A stretch of DNA of 64,000 bases from Agromyces italicus DSM 16388 (GTDB lineage: Bacteria; Actinomycetota; Actinomycetes; Actinomycetales; Microbacteriaceae). Both the position numbers and the translations under genes were made by a program. The stretch covers positions 186,001 to 250,000 of the forward strand of contig NZ_ATXF01000008.1 in NCBI RefSeq assembly GCF_000421545.1, read 5' to 3'. The notes under the pieces are model-generated. The model searched no databases. It worked only from the letters and a program-made list of their open reading frames with translations, and was not told where the DNA came from. Below, one piece after another: positions 8,690 to 16,720 of the stretch. Numbering within the stretch: position 1 is the stretch's first letter; each line of letters starts with the position of its first letter.

Positions 8690-9676
8690 CTAAGAGGTCT
8701 CGAGAATGATTGCCGCCTGCTCCTCGACCGGATCGGCGAGGCCGTTCGCCGCGAGGTAGTGTTCGGCGTCGAGGGCTGCCGCGCACCCGGTGCCCGCTGC
8801 GGTGATCGCCTGGCGGTAGCGCTTGTCGACGAGGTCGCCGCAGGCGAAGACGCCCTCGAGATTCGTTCGGGTCGACGGATGCTGCACGCGCACGTAGCCG
8901 TCGTCGTCGAGTTCGACCTGGCCGGCGACGAGCTCGCTGCGCGGGTCGTGGCCGATCGCGATGAAGAGGCCGGTCGCGTCGAGCGCGGCATCCTCACCGG
9001 TCGTCGTGTCGCGGAGGCGGAGGCGCTCGAGCCCGTCGTCACCTTCGGCGGCGATGACTTCGGCATTCCAGTAGGGCCGGATCTTCGGGTTCGACAGTGC
9101 GCGCTCCTGCATGATGCGCGACGCGCGCAGCGAATCGCGGCGGTGCACCAGCGTGACGGAGTCGGCGAAGCGGGTGAGGAACATCGCTTCTTCGAGCGCC
9201 GAGTCGCCGCCACCGACGACTGCGATGTCCTTGCCCTTGAAGAAGAAGCCGTCGCACGTGGCGCACCACGAGACGCCGCGACCGGTCAGCCGCTCCTCAC
9301 CCTCGACACCGAGCTTGCGGTAGGCGGAGCCCATGGCGAGCACGACGGCGTGCGCCCGGTACTCGACCCCGTTGATGGTGCGGATCGTCTTGACATCGCC
9401 GGTGAGCTCGACCTCGGTGGCGTCGTCGTAGACGATTCGGGCGCCGAAGCGCTCGGCCTGTTCGCGCATCTGATCCATGAGTTCGGGGCCCATGATGCCC
9501 GTGGAGAAGCCGGGGTAGTTCTCGACCTCCGTTGTGGTGACCAGGGCGCCGCCCGCCTCGACGGAGCTCGCGAGCACGACGGGGGCGAGACCTGCACGTG
9601 CGAGGTAGACCGCGGCCGTGTAGCCGGAGGGTCCGGAGCCGATGACGACGACGTTCTCGATGGTCTGGTCACTCAT
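8690..9676 (-). CDS. arsT: Thioredoxin reductase of the arsenic operon (ArsT-like)
   Basis: A 328-residue NADPH- and FAD-dependent disulfide reductase. It has the FAD dinucleotide fold [21 protein letters not shown] at the N-terminus, the redox-active CATC (Cys138 and Cys141) in [11 protein letters not shown], the NADPH fold [19 protein letters not shown], and the C-terminal FAD motif GVFACGD. Its start overlaps the preceding arsenate reductase gene by 8 bp. It probably recycles the thioredoxin that reduces ArsC, as described for ArsT in the Streptomyces arsRBOCT cluster. Whether it also serves general metabolism cannot be told. Confidence 0.92.
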   Translation of the reverse strand: MSDQTIENVVVIGSGPSGYTAAVYLARAGLAPVVLASSVEAGGALVTTTEVENYPGFSTGIMGPELMDQMREQAERFGARIVYDDATEVELTGDVKTIRTINGVEYRAHAVVLAMGSAYRKLGVEGEERLTGRGVSWCATCDGFFFKGKDIAVVGGGDSALEEAMFLTRFADSVTLVHRRDSLRASRIMQERALSNPKIRPYWNAEVIAAEGDDGLERLRLRDTTTGEDAALDATGLFIAIGHDPRSELVAGQVELDDDGYVRVQHPSTRTNLEGVFACGDLVDKRYRQAITAAGTGCAAALDAEHYLAANGLADPVEEQAAIILETS

Positions 9677-10337
9677 TGGATTCGCTCTCCAGTGTCTGCA
9701 GCAGTTGTTCGATGTGGGTGCGGATCTCGTCGCGGACTCGGCGGACCTCGTCGAGCGTGAGACGCTCTGGGTCGTCGAGGTGCCAGTCCAGGTACCGCTT
9801 GCCGGGGTAGATCGGGCAGGCGTCGCCGCAGCCCATCGTGACGACGACGTCGGCTGCCTGTACGACGTCGTCCGTCAGGGGCTTCGGGAACTCCCGGCTC
9901 ACGTCGAGCCCGAGCTCTTCGAGGGCAACGACCACCGCGGGGTTCAGCTCTGCAGCAGGCATCGAGCCTGCTGATCGCACGTGTACCTGGTCGCCGGCGA
10001 TGCTGTGGGTGAGTACGGCCGCCATCTGCGATCGTCCGGCGTTCTGCTCGCAGACGAAGAGCACTTCGGGCACCTCGTGCGCGATCGCTCCCTTTGCCTG
10101 GGCGAGTGCGGTCAACCGGTCTGCAGCGAAGCGCTTGACGCGATTGGTGAGGTGCGCCCTGACGGTGGCAGTTCGGAGGAGGGCCGTGTACGACTCGAGC
10201 ACGTATCGTTCCACCGTCTCGGCGTTGAATGTCCCCTCGTACCGCTCGGTCAGCTCGAGGGAGAGATCGTGCAGGTAGCGCTCGGGGTAGCTGAGACCGG
10301 GTAGGCCCCGTCGTCCGGCGGTGTCGAGGCCGGTCAT
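9669..10337 (-). CDS. arsC: Arsenate reductase with N-terminal three-helix bundle
   Basis: A 222-residue enzyme that reduces arsenate to arsenite. Residues about 15-85 form the helical dimerisation bundle ([34 protein letters not shown]). The catalytic domain has P-loop [12 protein letters not shown] and [18 protein letters not shown]. This architecture matches the thioredoxin-coupled actinobacterial ArsC1' group, and a thioredoxin reductase gene overlaps its end. Unlike its two relatives in the operon it has no ArsR domain in front. It starts 2 bp downstream of the preceding arsC stop. Confidence 0.9.
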   Translation of the reverse strand: MTGLDTAGRRGLPGLSYPERYLHDLSLELTERYEGTFNAETVERYVLESYTALLRTATVRAHLTNRVKRFAADRLTALAQAKGAIAHEVPEVLFVCEQNAGRSQMAAVLTHSIAGDQVHVRSAGSMPAAELNPAVVVALEELGLDVSREFPKPLTDDVVQAADVVVTMGCGDACPIYPGKRYLDWHLDDPERLTLDEVRRVRDEIRTHIEQLLQTLESESNE

Positions 10338-10339
10338 GG

Positions 10340-10750
10340 TTATGCGGCCGGGACGATCTCGGCGATGAGCGCCTCGACGCGGCCGCGGATGTCGTTGCGC
10401 ACTCGTCGCACCGTCTCGATGTCCTTGCCGGCCGGGTCTTCGAGCTCCCAGTCTTCATAGCGCTTGCCGGGGAAGATGGGGCAGGCATCGCCGCAGCCCA
10501 TGGTGATCACGACGTCGGATTCCTTGACGGCGTCGACGGTGAGGATCTTCGGCGTGTTGCCGGTGATGTCGATGCCCTCTTCGGCCATCGCCTCGATGGC
10601 GACCGGGTTGATCTGGTCCTTCGGCTCGGACCCTGCCGAACGAACTTCGACGTTGTCGCCGCCGAGGGCGCGAAGGTAGCCGGCGGCCATTTGGGAACGG
10701 CCGGCGTTGTGGACGCAAACGAACAGGACGGAAGGCTTCTCAGTGCTCAT
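10340..10750 (-). CDS. arsC: Arsenate reductase, stand-alone low-molecular-weight type
   Basis: A compact 136-residue arsenate reductase with P-loop [20 protein letters not shown] (catalytic Cys12) and [18 protein letters not shown] (Cys86 and Cys90). It lacks the N-terminal helical bundle of its three relatives in this cluster, as do the mycothiol-dependent actinobacterial ArsC1/ArsC2 enzymes, so the cluster may use two electron sources. ATG 10750 is preferred over an in-frame TTG at 10756. A perfect ArsR-type palindrome lies just upstream, and a TATCAT element 6 bp before the ATG suggests a leaderless transcript. Confidence 0.92.
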   Translation of the reverse strand: MSTEKPSVLFVCVHNAGRSQMAAGYLRALGGDNVEVRSAGSEPKDQINPVAIEAMAEEGIDITGNTPKILTVDAVKESDVVITMGCGDACPIFPGKRYEDWELEDPAGKDIETVRRVRNDIRGRVEALIAEIVPAA

Positions 10751-10759
10751 ACTCAAATG

Positions 10760-10775
10760 ATAGACGTCTGTCTAT
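10760..10775. promoter_or_regulatory. ArsR operator upstream of arsC
   Basis: ATAGAC-GTCT-GTCTAT, with symmetry extending to 12-bp arms (10754-10781). The same 6-4-6 core occurs at 12434-12449 in front of the arsR-arsC fusion, so one regulator probably binds both. It overlaps the end of the aquaporin gene and lies 9 bp before the arsC start. Confidence 0.75.
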
Positions 10776-11533
10776 CATTTGGCTACTTCGGTGGCGGCTT
10801 TCGTGATGGCGACGTCGGGAGCAGTGACGATCATTGGGTAGAGGTAGCTCACGAGGAGCACACCGAGGACTCCACCGAGTAGCTGCGCGGCGAGGAAGGG
10901 TAGGGCTGAGGCTGGTGCGATGCCTGCGAATGTGTCGGTGAAGATGCGGCCGATCGTCACGGCAGGGTTGGCGAACGAGGTGGAACTGGTGAACCAGTAC
11001 GCGGCTCCGATGTACGCGCCAACCGCTGCAGGAATCATCCGTGCATTGCCGCTGCGCACGAGCGAGAAGATGATCAACACCAGACCCGCGGTCGCCACGA
11101 TCTCGGCGAGGAACGTCGCCGGCGTCGCCCGCTCGGTCGCAGAGATCGCGGCAGGGATGTCGAACATCGCGTTCGCCAGCAATGCACCGACGATCGCGCC
11201 GAGCACCTGCGCGACGGCATACGGCGCGATATCCCGGGCGGCGAATCCGGGCTCACTCGAACGCCGCGACATCCACCAATCAGCCATCGAAACGACCGGG
11301 TTGAAATGTGCACCCGACAGGGGTGCGAGCACGGCGATGAGCACCGCCAGGCCGAGGGTGGTGGCCAGGCTGTTCTCGAGCAGCTGCAGGCCGATGTCCT
11401 CCGGGGAGAGCGCGGATGCGGCGATCCCGGATCCGACGACGATCGCGACGAGCAGGCCGGTGCCGATGAATTCGGCGACGAGGCGGCGGGCGAGCGGGGC
11501 AGGGCTGGGCGTGGGTGACTCGTTGGCGCTCAT
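10775..11533 (-). CDS. aqpS: Aquaglyceroporin (MIP family), probable arsenite channel
   Basis: A 252-residue channel with about six transmembrane helices. The two half-helix motifs are AHFNPVVS (NPV in place of NPA) and SFANPAVTIGR (canonical NPA plus the selectivity-filter Arg). In rhizobial arsenic operons an aquaglyceroporin (AqpS) replaces an arsenite pump, letting arsenite made by ArsC flow out down its gradient. No ArsB or ACR3 gene lies in this operon, so the same role is likely here. The gene follows the arsR-arsC fusion by 14 bp. Water or glycerol transport alone is the alternative. Confidence 0.88.
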   Translation of the reverse strand: MSANESPTPSPAPLARRLVAEFIGTGLLVAIVVGSGIAASALSPEDIGLQLLENSLATTLGLAVLIAVLAPLSGAHFNPVVSMADWWMSRRSSEPGFAARDIAPYAVAQVLGAIVGALLANAMFDIPAAISATERATPATFLAEIVATAGLVLIIFSLVRSGNARMIPAAVGAYIGAAYWFTSSTSFANPAVTIGRIFTDTFAGIAPASALPFLAAQLLGGVLGVLLVSYLYPMIVTAPDVAITKAATEVAK

Positions 11534-11547
11534 CGGTCCTGTCGATC

Positions 11548-12435
11548 TCAGAGGGTGGTGAGTAGCTCGCGGATGCGGCGCTCGATGTCATCTCGGATCT
11601 CGCGCACCTCGGCGAGCGGCTTGCCCACCGGGTCGGGCAGATCCCAGTCGAGGTAACGGCGGCCCGGATAGATCGGGCATGCGTCGCCGCAGCCCATCGT
11701 GATGACGACGTCGGCCGCGCGGACGACTTCGTCGGTCAACGGCTTGGGATACTCACCGGCGAGCGGCACGCCGATCTCGTCGAGCGCGGTGAGGACGGAG
11801 GTTCGCACCTCGCCGACAGGGTCTGAGCCTGCGGTCCGCACGTGTATCCGGTCGCCCGCGAGGTGCCGCAGGATCGCCGAGGCCATCTGGGACCGGCCGG
11901 CGTTCTGCACGCAGACGAACAGCACCTCCGGCACCGAATCGCTCGGCGCGGCCTCATGGCGGGCGAGCGCCTCGAGACGATCCGCTGCGAACTGCGAGGC
12001 GAGCGAGGGAACCCGCTGACCGGAGGTCGGTCGGGCTGCAAGGAGCTCGTAGCTCTCGCGGACGTACCGCTCAACCGTTTCCGTGCTGAACACGCCTCGG
12101 AATCGCTCGCTGAGATCCTGCACGACCCGGTCGAGGATCGGATCGACCTCGATCTCACCTTCGGGCCTGCCGAGCGTTTCGGCGATCCGGTCTGCGTGGG
12201 CGGGTGCCAGCGAGTACCAGGTCCGGCGCCCATCGGGCTCGCGTTGCAGCAGGCCTTCGTCGAGGAGCGCTTTCACGTGATGGCTCACGGTCGGTTGCCG
12301 CAGGCCGAGTTCCTCGGCAAGACGGCCGACGAGCACGCGTCCGTCAGGCGAGCCGAGGATGCTCCGGAGGATGTGGGCGCGCGTCGGGTCGGACATGAGC
12401 CGAAGCTCCCGCGCGGCCTCCGCAACATCACTCAT
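11548..12435 (-). CDS. ArsR-type regulator fused to arsenate reductase, first gene of the arsenic operon
   Basis: A 295-residue fusion. Residues about 5-80 form an ArsR winged helix (LMSDPTRAHILRSIL, LRQPTVSHHVKALLDEGLL, TWYSLAP). Residues about 100-150 form the three-helix bundle (FSTETVERYVRESYELL). Residues about 165-295 are the reductase with [12 protein letters not shown] and [18 protein letters not shown]. As in the second fusion at 7308-8276, the HTH part lacks cysteine. Its own start codon lies inside an ArsR-type palindrome, so it probably represses itself and the six genes that follow. A single polypeptide that both regulates and reduces is unusual compared with the separate arsR and arsC of most clusters. 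Confidence 0.88.
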   Translation of the reverse strand: MSDVAEAARELRLMSDPTRAHILRSILGSPDGRVLVGRLAEELGLRQPTVSHHVKALLDEGLLQREPDGRRTWYSLAPAHADRIAETLGRPEGEIEVDPILDRVVQDLSERFRGVFSTETVERYVRESYELLAARPTSGQRVPSLASQFAADRLEALARHEAAPSDSVPEVLFVCVQNAGRSQMASAILRHLAGDRIHVRTAGSDPVGEVRTSVLTALDEIGVPLAGEYPKPLTDEVVRAADVVITMGCGDACPIYPGRRYLDWDLPDPVGKPLAEVREIRDDIERRIRELLTTL

Positions 12436-12449
12436 AGACGGAAGTCTAT
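12434..12449. promoter_or_regulatory. ArsR operator at the start of the arsenic operon
   Basis: ATAGAC-GGAA-GTCTAT, the same core as at 10760-10775. It covers the A and T of the start codon of the arsR-arsC fusion, so a bound repressor would block both promoter and start. On the minus strand TATAGA, about 9 bp before the ATG, could be the -10 box of a leaderless transcript. Confidence 0.75.
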
Positions 12450-12507
12450 ATGCTGGAGCACGCGTGGCGCTGGGCGTGCCTCCCGATTCGGTCGACTGGG
12501 GCTTCGA

Positions 12508-13332
12508 CTACCTGTGGTTCCACACCTTCCAGGACGAGAGAAGGAGGAGAATCACCAGCAGCGGGACGATGACCAGATTGGGTACCACGCCCAGAAGCAA
12601 TCCTCCGAGAATTGCGCCAGCGATCGATCCGGCGGCCATCGAAACGAGGAATGCCTTGTTCTCGCTGAGCACGCGGAAACTGTTGTCCCTGCTGTACCGG
12701 GCGAACGCGACCAGCATCGTCGGGAGCGACACGATAAGCGACAGCGTACCGGCGATCTTGATGTCGACCCCGTAGAGCACAACGATGGTTGGGATCAGCA
12801 GCTCACCGCCCGCGACACCCATGACGGCTGCGACTACGCCGATCACGAATCCCGCAAGTATGCCGACGGTCCACTGCATCGCCGGGGGTAGAGCCACGGG
12901 ATCGAGAGTGAACACATGCGTGACGACGAGGAGCACTGCGATCCCGAGAAGCAACGCCGCGAGCACGTGGTACAGGGTCTTGGATGCGAGCCGGGTGGCC
13001 CAGTGCGCACCGACCCAGGCTCCAGCCAGGCTGCCGATGAGAAGGTTCACGACCACGAACCAGAACGGTGTAACTTCATCCAAAGGCACGGCAAGCAACC
13101 GAGCAGGCAACGCCGTCATGACGACGATCAGACTCAGGGCTTTGTTCATGATGATCGCCGCAAGCGCCGCGAAACTGAACAGACTGATCAGGAGCGGCAG
13201 GCGAAACTCCGCGCCGCCGAGGCCGATCATTCCGCCGAGCACACCGACCACGCCGCCAACGGCGAACGCGAGCGGCAACGACCGATGCCGAGTCGGCTCC
13301 GTCAAATCAACGGCTCGCTCCACTCGACGCAT
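12508..13332 (-). CDS. TauE/SafE-family (sulfite exporter-like) membrane permease
   Basis: A 274-residue permease with about eight hydrophobic segments. GGVVGVLGGMIGLGGAEFRLP near the N-terminus and VVAAVMGVAGGELLIP in the middle are the paired repeats of the TauE/SafE family, which exports sulfite or small organosulfur or organic anions. ATG 13332 is chosen because the in-frame sequence further upstream is Cys/Arg-rich and non-membrane. It lies upstream of the arsenic operon, separated by 72 bp and the ArsR operator. A thiol, sulfur or arsenical substrate would fit the neighbourhood but is not shown. Confidence 0.85.
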   Translation of the reverse strand: MRRVERAVDLTEPTRHRSLPLAFAVGGVVGVLGGMIGLGGAEFRLPLLISLFSFAALAAIIMNKALSLIVVMTALPARLLAVPLDEVTPFWFVVVNLLIGSLAGAWVGAHWATRLASKTLYHVLAALLLGIAVLLVVTHVFTLDPVALPPAMQWTVGILAGFVIGVVAAVMGVAGGELLIPTIVVLYGVDIKIAGTLSLIVSLPTMLVAFARYSRDNSFRVLSENKAFLVSMAAGSIAGAILGGLLLGVVPNLVIVPLLVILLLLSSWKVWNHR

Positions 13333-13509
13333 GCTCGCCAACCTAATACCACCGAAACAACACCCGCACCGGCACCCGCTCACCCAACCTTCGCGCGCGG
13401 TATCGAACAGGCGCACGCCTCGAAGAACACACACGAATATTAGACGCACCGCGCCACGGGATTTGGTCGAATGATGTGGTCGCAACGTTCAGCAGGCGGC
13501 GAAGGTGGC

Positions 13510-13546
13510 GCGCGGCCTCGGCGACATCCCATCGCAGAGGCCGCGC
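13510..13546 (-). terminator. Stem-loop downstream of the arsO-like gene
   Basis: GCGCGGCCTC and GAGGCCGCGC pair perfectly over a 17-base loop, just past the stop codon at 13553. There is no T-run, so termination efficiency is uncertain. Confidence 0.5.
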
Positions 13547-13552
13547 CGCGCT

Positions 13553-14908
13553 CTAACTGCAGCAGCTGCTCTGCGACTGACCCGCTGCGTCATCCGTCGA
13601 GCACGAGGAGCCGTCGGGCGCGAGGCTGGTGGAACACACACCGGTCTCGGGCAGCACGAGTTCGACGTTGCGTGCCGCCGCGACGTCACCGGCGAGCCAG
13701 GCGGTGATCGAGCGGACCTGCTCGTACCCGGTCGCGAGCAGGAACGTCGGGGCGCGGCCGTAGCTCTTCATCCCGGCCAGGAAGAATCCGGGCTCGGGGT
13801 GGGTGAGCTCGGCGAATCCGTGCGGTTCGACCGTCCCGCAGGTGTGCACGTTCGGGTCGATCAGCGGCGCGAGGCGCTTGGGCGCCTCGACGATGTCGTC
13901 CAACTCGAGGCGGACCTCGCGGAGCATGTCGAGGTCCGGCCGGAAACCGGTGGCACTGACCACGAGATCGGTGTCGTGCTCGACCAGTTCACCGCGGCGG
14001 GCGCCGTAGACGCGAACCCCTTCATCGGTGCGGCCGAGCCGGACGATCTCCAACCGGTCGACGACGGTGATGCGGCCGGCAGCCACGAGCGCGTCGACGC
14101 GGCGACCGATCGACGCACGGGCGGCGAGCCCGTCGTCGTCGGATGTCGTGACCCGGACCGCGCTGGCGTTGCGGATCAGCCAGGTGATGCGCGTCTCGGG
14201 CTCCTGCTCGGCAAGCTGGGCGAGTGCGAGCAGGGTGTTCGCTGCCGAGTGCCCGGCGCCGACCACCGTGGTGTGCCGACCGGCGAAGCGTGCTCGTTCG
14301 CGGCCGAGCACGTCGGGCAGGGCGTGGCTGACGCGGTCGGCGACCTCGGTGAGGCCGAGGGGTTCCAGGCCGGAGGAGCCGAGGCTGTTCGGGTGGGCGT
14401 ACGTGCCGGACGTGTCGATCACGGCGCGTGCGGTGAACTCCTCGACGCCGTCAGCAGTGTGCGCACGAAGCAGGAACGGGGTAGCGGCGCGGCGGGCGGT
14501 GCGGGTGCGGTCCATGCCCTGCCTGGTGACGGCCGCGACCCGGACACCGGTGCGGATCCGGTAGGCGATCACGTCGAGTGCGGCGAGCGGCTCGAGGTAC
14601 CGCTCGACGAGCTCGGCGCCCGTCGGGAGGCTCTCGGGGGCCGGCAGTTCCCACCCGGTGGCCTCGAGCAGTCGGCGTGAAGCCGGGTCGACCACATGCT
14701 TCCACGGCGAGAAGAGGCGGGTGTGCCCCCATTGACGGATGCTCGATGCGATCTCGTCGCCCGCTTCGTACACGACGAAGTCGATGCCGCGCTCGACGAG
14801 GTTCGCGGCCGCGGCGAGCCCGACCGGCCCGGCACCGATGATCGCGACGGGCAGGGTGTCGAGGCTGCGCTGCTGCAGGCTCGGGACGGTGAGATCGATC
14901 AGCGTCAT
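13553..14908 (-). CDS. arsO: Flavin-dependent monooxygenase-like oxidoreductase, ArsO type, with Cys-rich tail
   Basis: A 451-residue FAD/NAD(P)-binding protein. It has FAD fold VAIIGAGPVGLAAAANLVERG, NADPH fold TTVVGAGHSAANTLLALAQL, and the ATGF-like motif VSATGFRPDLDML. The size, fold and divergent partnership with an arsR match ArsO from the Streptomyces arsRBOCT cluster, whose exact reaction is not settled. The ATG at 14908 follows AGGAGG. The last 27 residues carry five cysteines in a Ser-rich tail ending SCCS, which could bind As(III) or a metal; this tail is not part of the flavoprotein fold. A general flavin monooxygenase is the alternative call. Confidence 0.8.
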   Translation of the reverse strand: MTLIDLTVPSLQQRSLDTLPVAIIGAGPVGLAAAANLVERGIDFVVYEAGDEIASSIRQWGHTRLFSPWKHVVDPASRRLLEATGWELPAPESLPTGAELVERYLEPLAALDVIAYRIRTGVRVAAVTRQGMDRTRTARRAATPFLLRAHTADGVEEFTARAVIDTSGTYAHPNSLGSSGLEPLGLTEVADRVSHALPDVLGRERARFAGRHTTVVGAGHSAANTLLALAQLAEQEPETRITWLIRNASAVRVTTSDDDGLAARASIGRRVDALVAAGRITVVDRLEIVRLGRTDEGVRVYGARRGELVEHDTDLVVSATGFRPDLDMLREVRLELDDIVEAPKRLAPLIDPNVHTCGTVEPHGFAELTHPEPGFFLAGMKSYGRAPTFLLATGYEQVRSITAWLAGDVAAARNVELVLPETGVCSTSLAPDGSSCSTDDAAGQSQSSCCS

Positions 14909-14941
14909 GGTGGTGCGCCTCCTAGGCATCGATGAACTTCG

Positions 14942-14979
14942 ATATTGAGTGTGGACACTCCATCGACGTTTGTCAATAT
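14942..14979. promoter_or_regulatory. Divergent arsO/arsR control region with nested inverted repeats
   Basis: Outer half-sites ATATTGA (14942) and TCAATAT (14973) are perfect inverted repeats, and GAGTGT-GG-ACACTC (14947-14960) is a second palindrome inside them. They lie in the 89-bp gap between the divergent starts and differ from the ATAGAC-type sites of the neighbouring operon, so the Cys-type ArsR encoded next door probably binds here. Confidence 0.6.
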
Positions 14980-14997
14980 TCGGATAGGATGGTCGAC

Positions 14998-15360
14998 ATG
15001 TCCACCACGCTGTTGCCCGTGATCCAGCCGGAGGCGGTAGCGTGCTGCACGCCGCTGACCAGCGAGACCATCGATGCGGAGCGTGCGGACGACCTCGCGA
15101 AGAAGCTGAAGGCCCTGGCCGACCCGACCCGACTTCGTCTGGTCTCGATCGTCGCCGCGTCCGAAGGCGGCGAGGCATGCGTGTGCGATCTCATCGAACC
15201 GGTGGGCCTCAGCCAGCCGACCGTGTCGCATCATCTGAAGATCCTCATGGAGGCAGGCTTCCTCACCCGCAGCAAACGAGGCACGTGGGCGTACTACAAG
15301 CTCGTGCCCGGGGCGCTCGGCCAGCTGTCGCAGTTGCTCGACGTCACCGCCTCCCGCTGA
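14998..15360 (+). CDS. arsR: ArsR-family arsenite-responsive repressor
   Basis: A 120-residue winged-helix repressor. KALADPTRLRLVSIVA and LSQPTVSHHLKILMEAGFL are ArsR helices. Cysteines at 61 and 63 in EACVCDL match the arsenite-binding CVC of E. coli-type ArsR, and Cys16-Cys17 near the N-terminus could complete a three-thiol site. ATG 14998 is chosen because AGGAT lies about 8 bp before it, whereas the alternative ATG at 14989 would abut its own ribosome site. It is divergent from the arsO-like gene and directly upstream of the MFS transporter gene. Confidence 0.9.
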   Translation: MSTTLLPVIQPEAVACCTPLTSETIDAERADDLAKKLKALADPTRLRLVSIVAASEGGEACVCDLIEPVGLSQPTVSHHLKILMEAGFLTRSKRGTWAYYKLVPGALGQLSQLLDVTASR

Positions 15361-15380
15361 CCACCAGCACCCGGCCGGCC

Positions 15381-16544
15381 GTGTCGAATCGTCCGCTCGG
15401 AGTGCGCTTGGCCGCACTCTCCATCGGCCAGGTCATCAGCTGGGGAATCCTGTACTACGCCCTGATCGTCGCAGCGCCGGCGATCGCAGACGAAACCGGC
15501 TGGAGCGTTGCGACGGTCACGCTGTGCTTCTCGGGCGGGCTGATCGTCTCCGCCGCGGCCGGCATCGTCGTCGGAAGATGGCTCGACGATCGCGGCCCGC
15601 GCCTCGTCATGACGCTCGGGGCGATCGTCGGCAGCCTGGGCCTGGTCGTCGTCAGCGCGGCATCCGATCTGGTCGTCTTCACGCTCGGCTGGGTGGTGTG
15701 CGGACTCGCGCAGTCGGCCGTGCTCTACCAGGCGGCGTTCACCGTCATCGCCCGCCGCCACGGCGACTCGCGGCGCAGCGCGATGACGATCCTGACCCTG
15801 GCCGGCGGCCTCGCCTCGACCGTGTTCGCTCCCGTCGTCGCCGGCCTCCTCACCGCATTCGACTGGCGCGCGACGTTCCTCATCCTCGCGGGTGCATTGC
15901 TCGTCCTCACGGTGCCGTTGCACTGGTTCTTCCTCGAGCGTGCTTGGGCTCCGCTCTCACCAGCCCACGCCGGAGAAGCGGTGCATCACGTCGGTGCCGT
16001 GATCCGGACGCGCCGGTTCTGGATGCTCGAGGTATCGATGGTCACCCTCGCGGCCGCATTGTTCAGCGTCACCCTCGCCATCATCCCGCTCTACATGGAG
16101 AAGGGCATGACGTACGAGCTCGCCGCCTGGGCGCTCGGCCTTCTCGGGGCAGGTCAGGTCATCGGCCGACTGCTGTACGTCGCCGTCCCGCACCGGACCG
16201 CCCCCTGGATCCTGCTTGCCATCACTTCGAGTCTCGCCGTCGTGCTCCTGGCGCTGATGGGCCTGGTGCCCGGGCCGCCATGGCTCCTCATCGGCATCGG
16301 CATCATCGCCGGCGCCGTTCGCGGTGCGCAGACCCTTGTGCAAGGGTCCGCGGTCGCCGACCGCTGGGGCACCCGCAACTACGGCAGCATCAACGGCGTG
16401 TTCGCCGCACCGATCACCGCGATCTCCGCGCTCGGACCGGCCCTCGGCCCGGTCATCGCCGTGGCCGTCGGTGGGTACTCCGCGATGGCCCTGCTCATGG
16501 CCGGCGTCGCAGTGATCGCGGTGATCACCGCACGATTCTCCTGA
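15381..16544 (+). CDS. MFS transporter in the arsenic cluster
   Basis: A 387-residue, roughly 12-helix major facilitator protein (VRLAALSIGQVISWGILYY at the start; GRWLDDRGPRLVMTLG is the loop 2-3 motif). The frame is open further upstream across arsR but reads as Arg-rich nonsense there, so the GTG at 15381, 20 bp after the arsR stop, is taken; no clear ribosome site precedes it. Being in one unit with a Cys-type arsR and opposite arsO suggests efflux of an arsenic species or an arsenic-modified metabolite, but the family gives no substrate and it does not sit beside a GAPDH gene as ArsJ does. Confidence 0.8.
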   Translation: MSNRPLGVRLAALSIGQVISWGILYYALIVAAPAIADETGWSVATVTLCFSGGLIVSAAAGIVVGRWLDDRGPRLVMTLGAIVGSLGLVVVSAASDLVVFTLGWVVCGLAQSAVLYQAAFTVIARRHGDSRRSAMTILTLAGGLASTVFAPVVAGLLTAFDWRATFLILAGALLVLTVPLHWFFLERAWAPLSPAHAGEAVHHVGAVIRTRRFWMLEVSMVTLAAALFSVTLAIIPLYMEKGMTYELAAWALGLLGAGQVIGRLLYVAVPHRTAPWILLAITSSLAVVLLALMGLVPGPPWLLIGIGIIAGAVRGAQTLVQGSAVADRWGTRNYGSINGVFAAPITAISALGPALGPVIAVAVGGYSAMALLMAGVAVIAVITARFS

Positions 16545-16601
16545 AACCATTCGTGACTAGTGCTCAAACCGGTCGATTCGGGCACATCAGGCTTGGTAGC
16601 G

Positions 16602-16637
16602 GAGATGACCGCCGGATCTCGGGCCGGCGGTCATCTC
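16602..16637. terminator. Bidirectional terminator hairpin between convergent genes
   Basis: GAGATGACCGCCGG pairs perfectly over 14 bp with CCGGCGGTCATCTC around an 8-base loop, midway in the 176-bp gap where the MFS gene and the SulP gene end facing each other. No long T-run is present, as is common in high-GC actinobacteria. Confidence 0.8.
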
Positions 16638-16720
16638 AGACGTCACGAGGGGGTGGACTTCCCTGTGGAGTGACGTCCTGCTCCTCCGTCGACCTGCGAC
16701 GGAAGCCAATGAGTCGTGCG

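Noticed and set aside
13333-13485. N-terminal extension of the TauE/SafE permease
   Set aside because: The extra 51 residues are Cys/Arg-rich and unlike a membrane permease start; ATG 13332 gives a normal-length protein.
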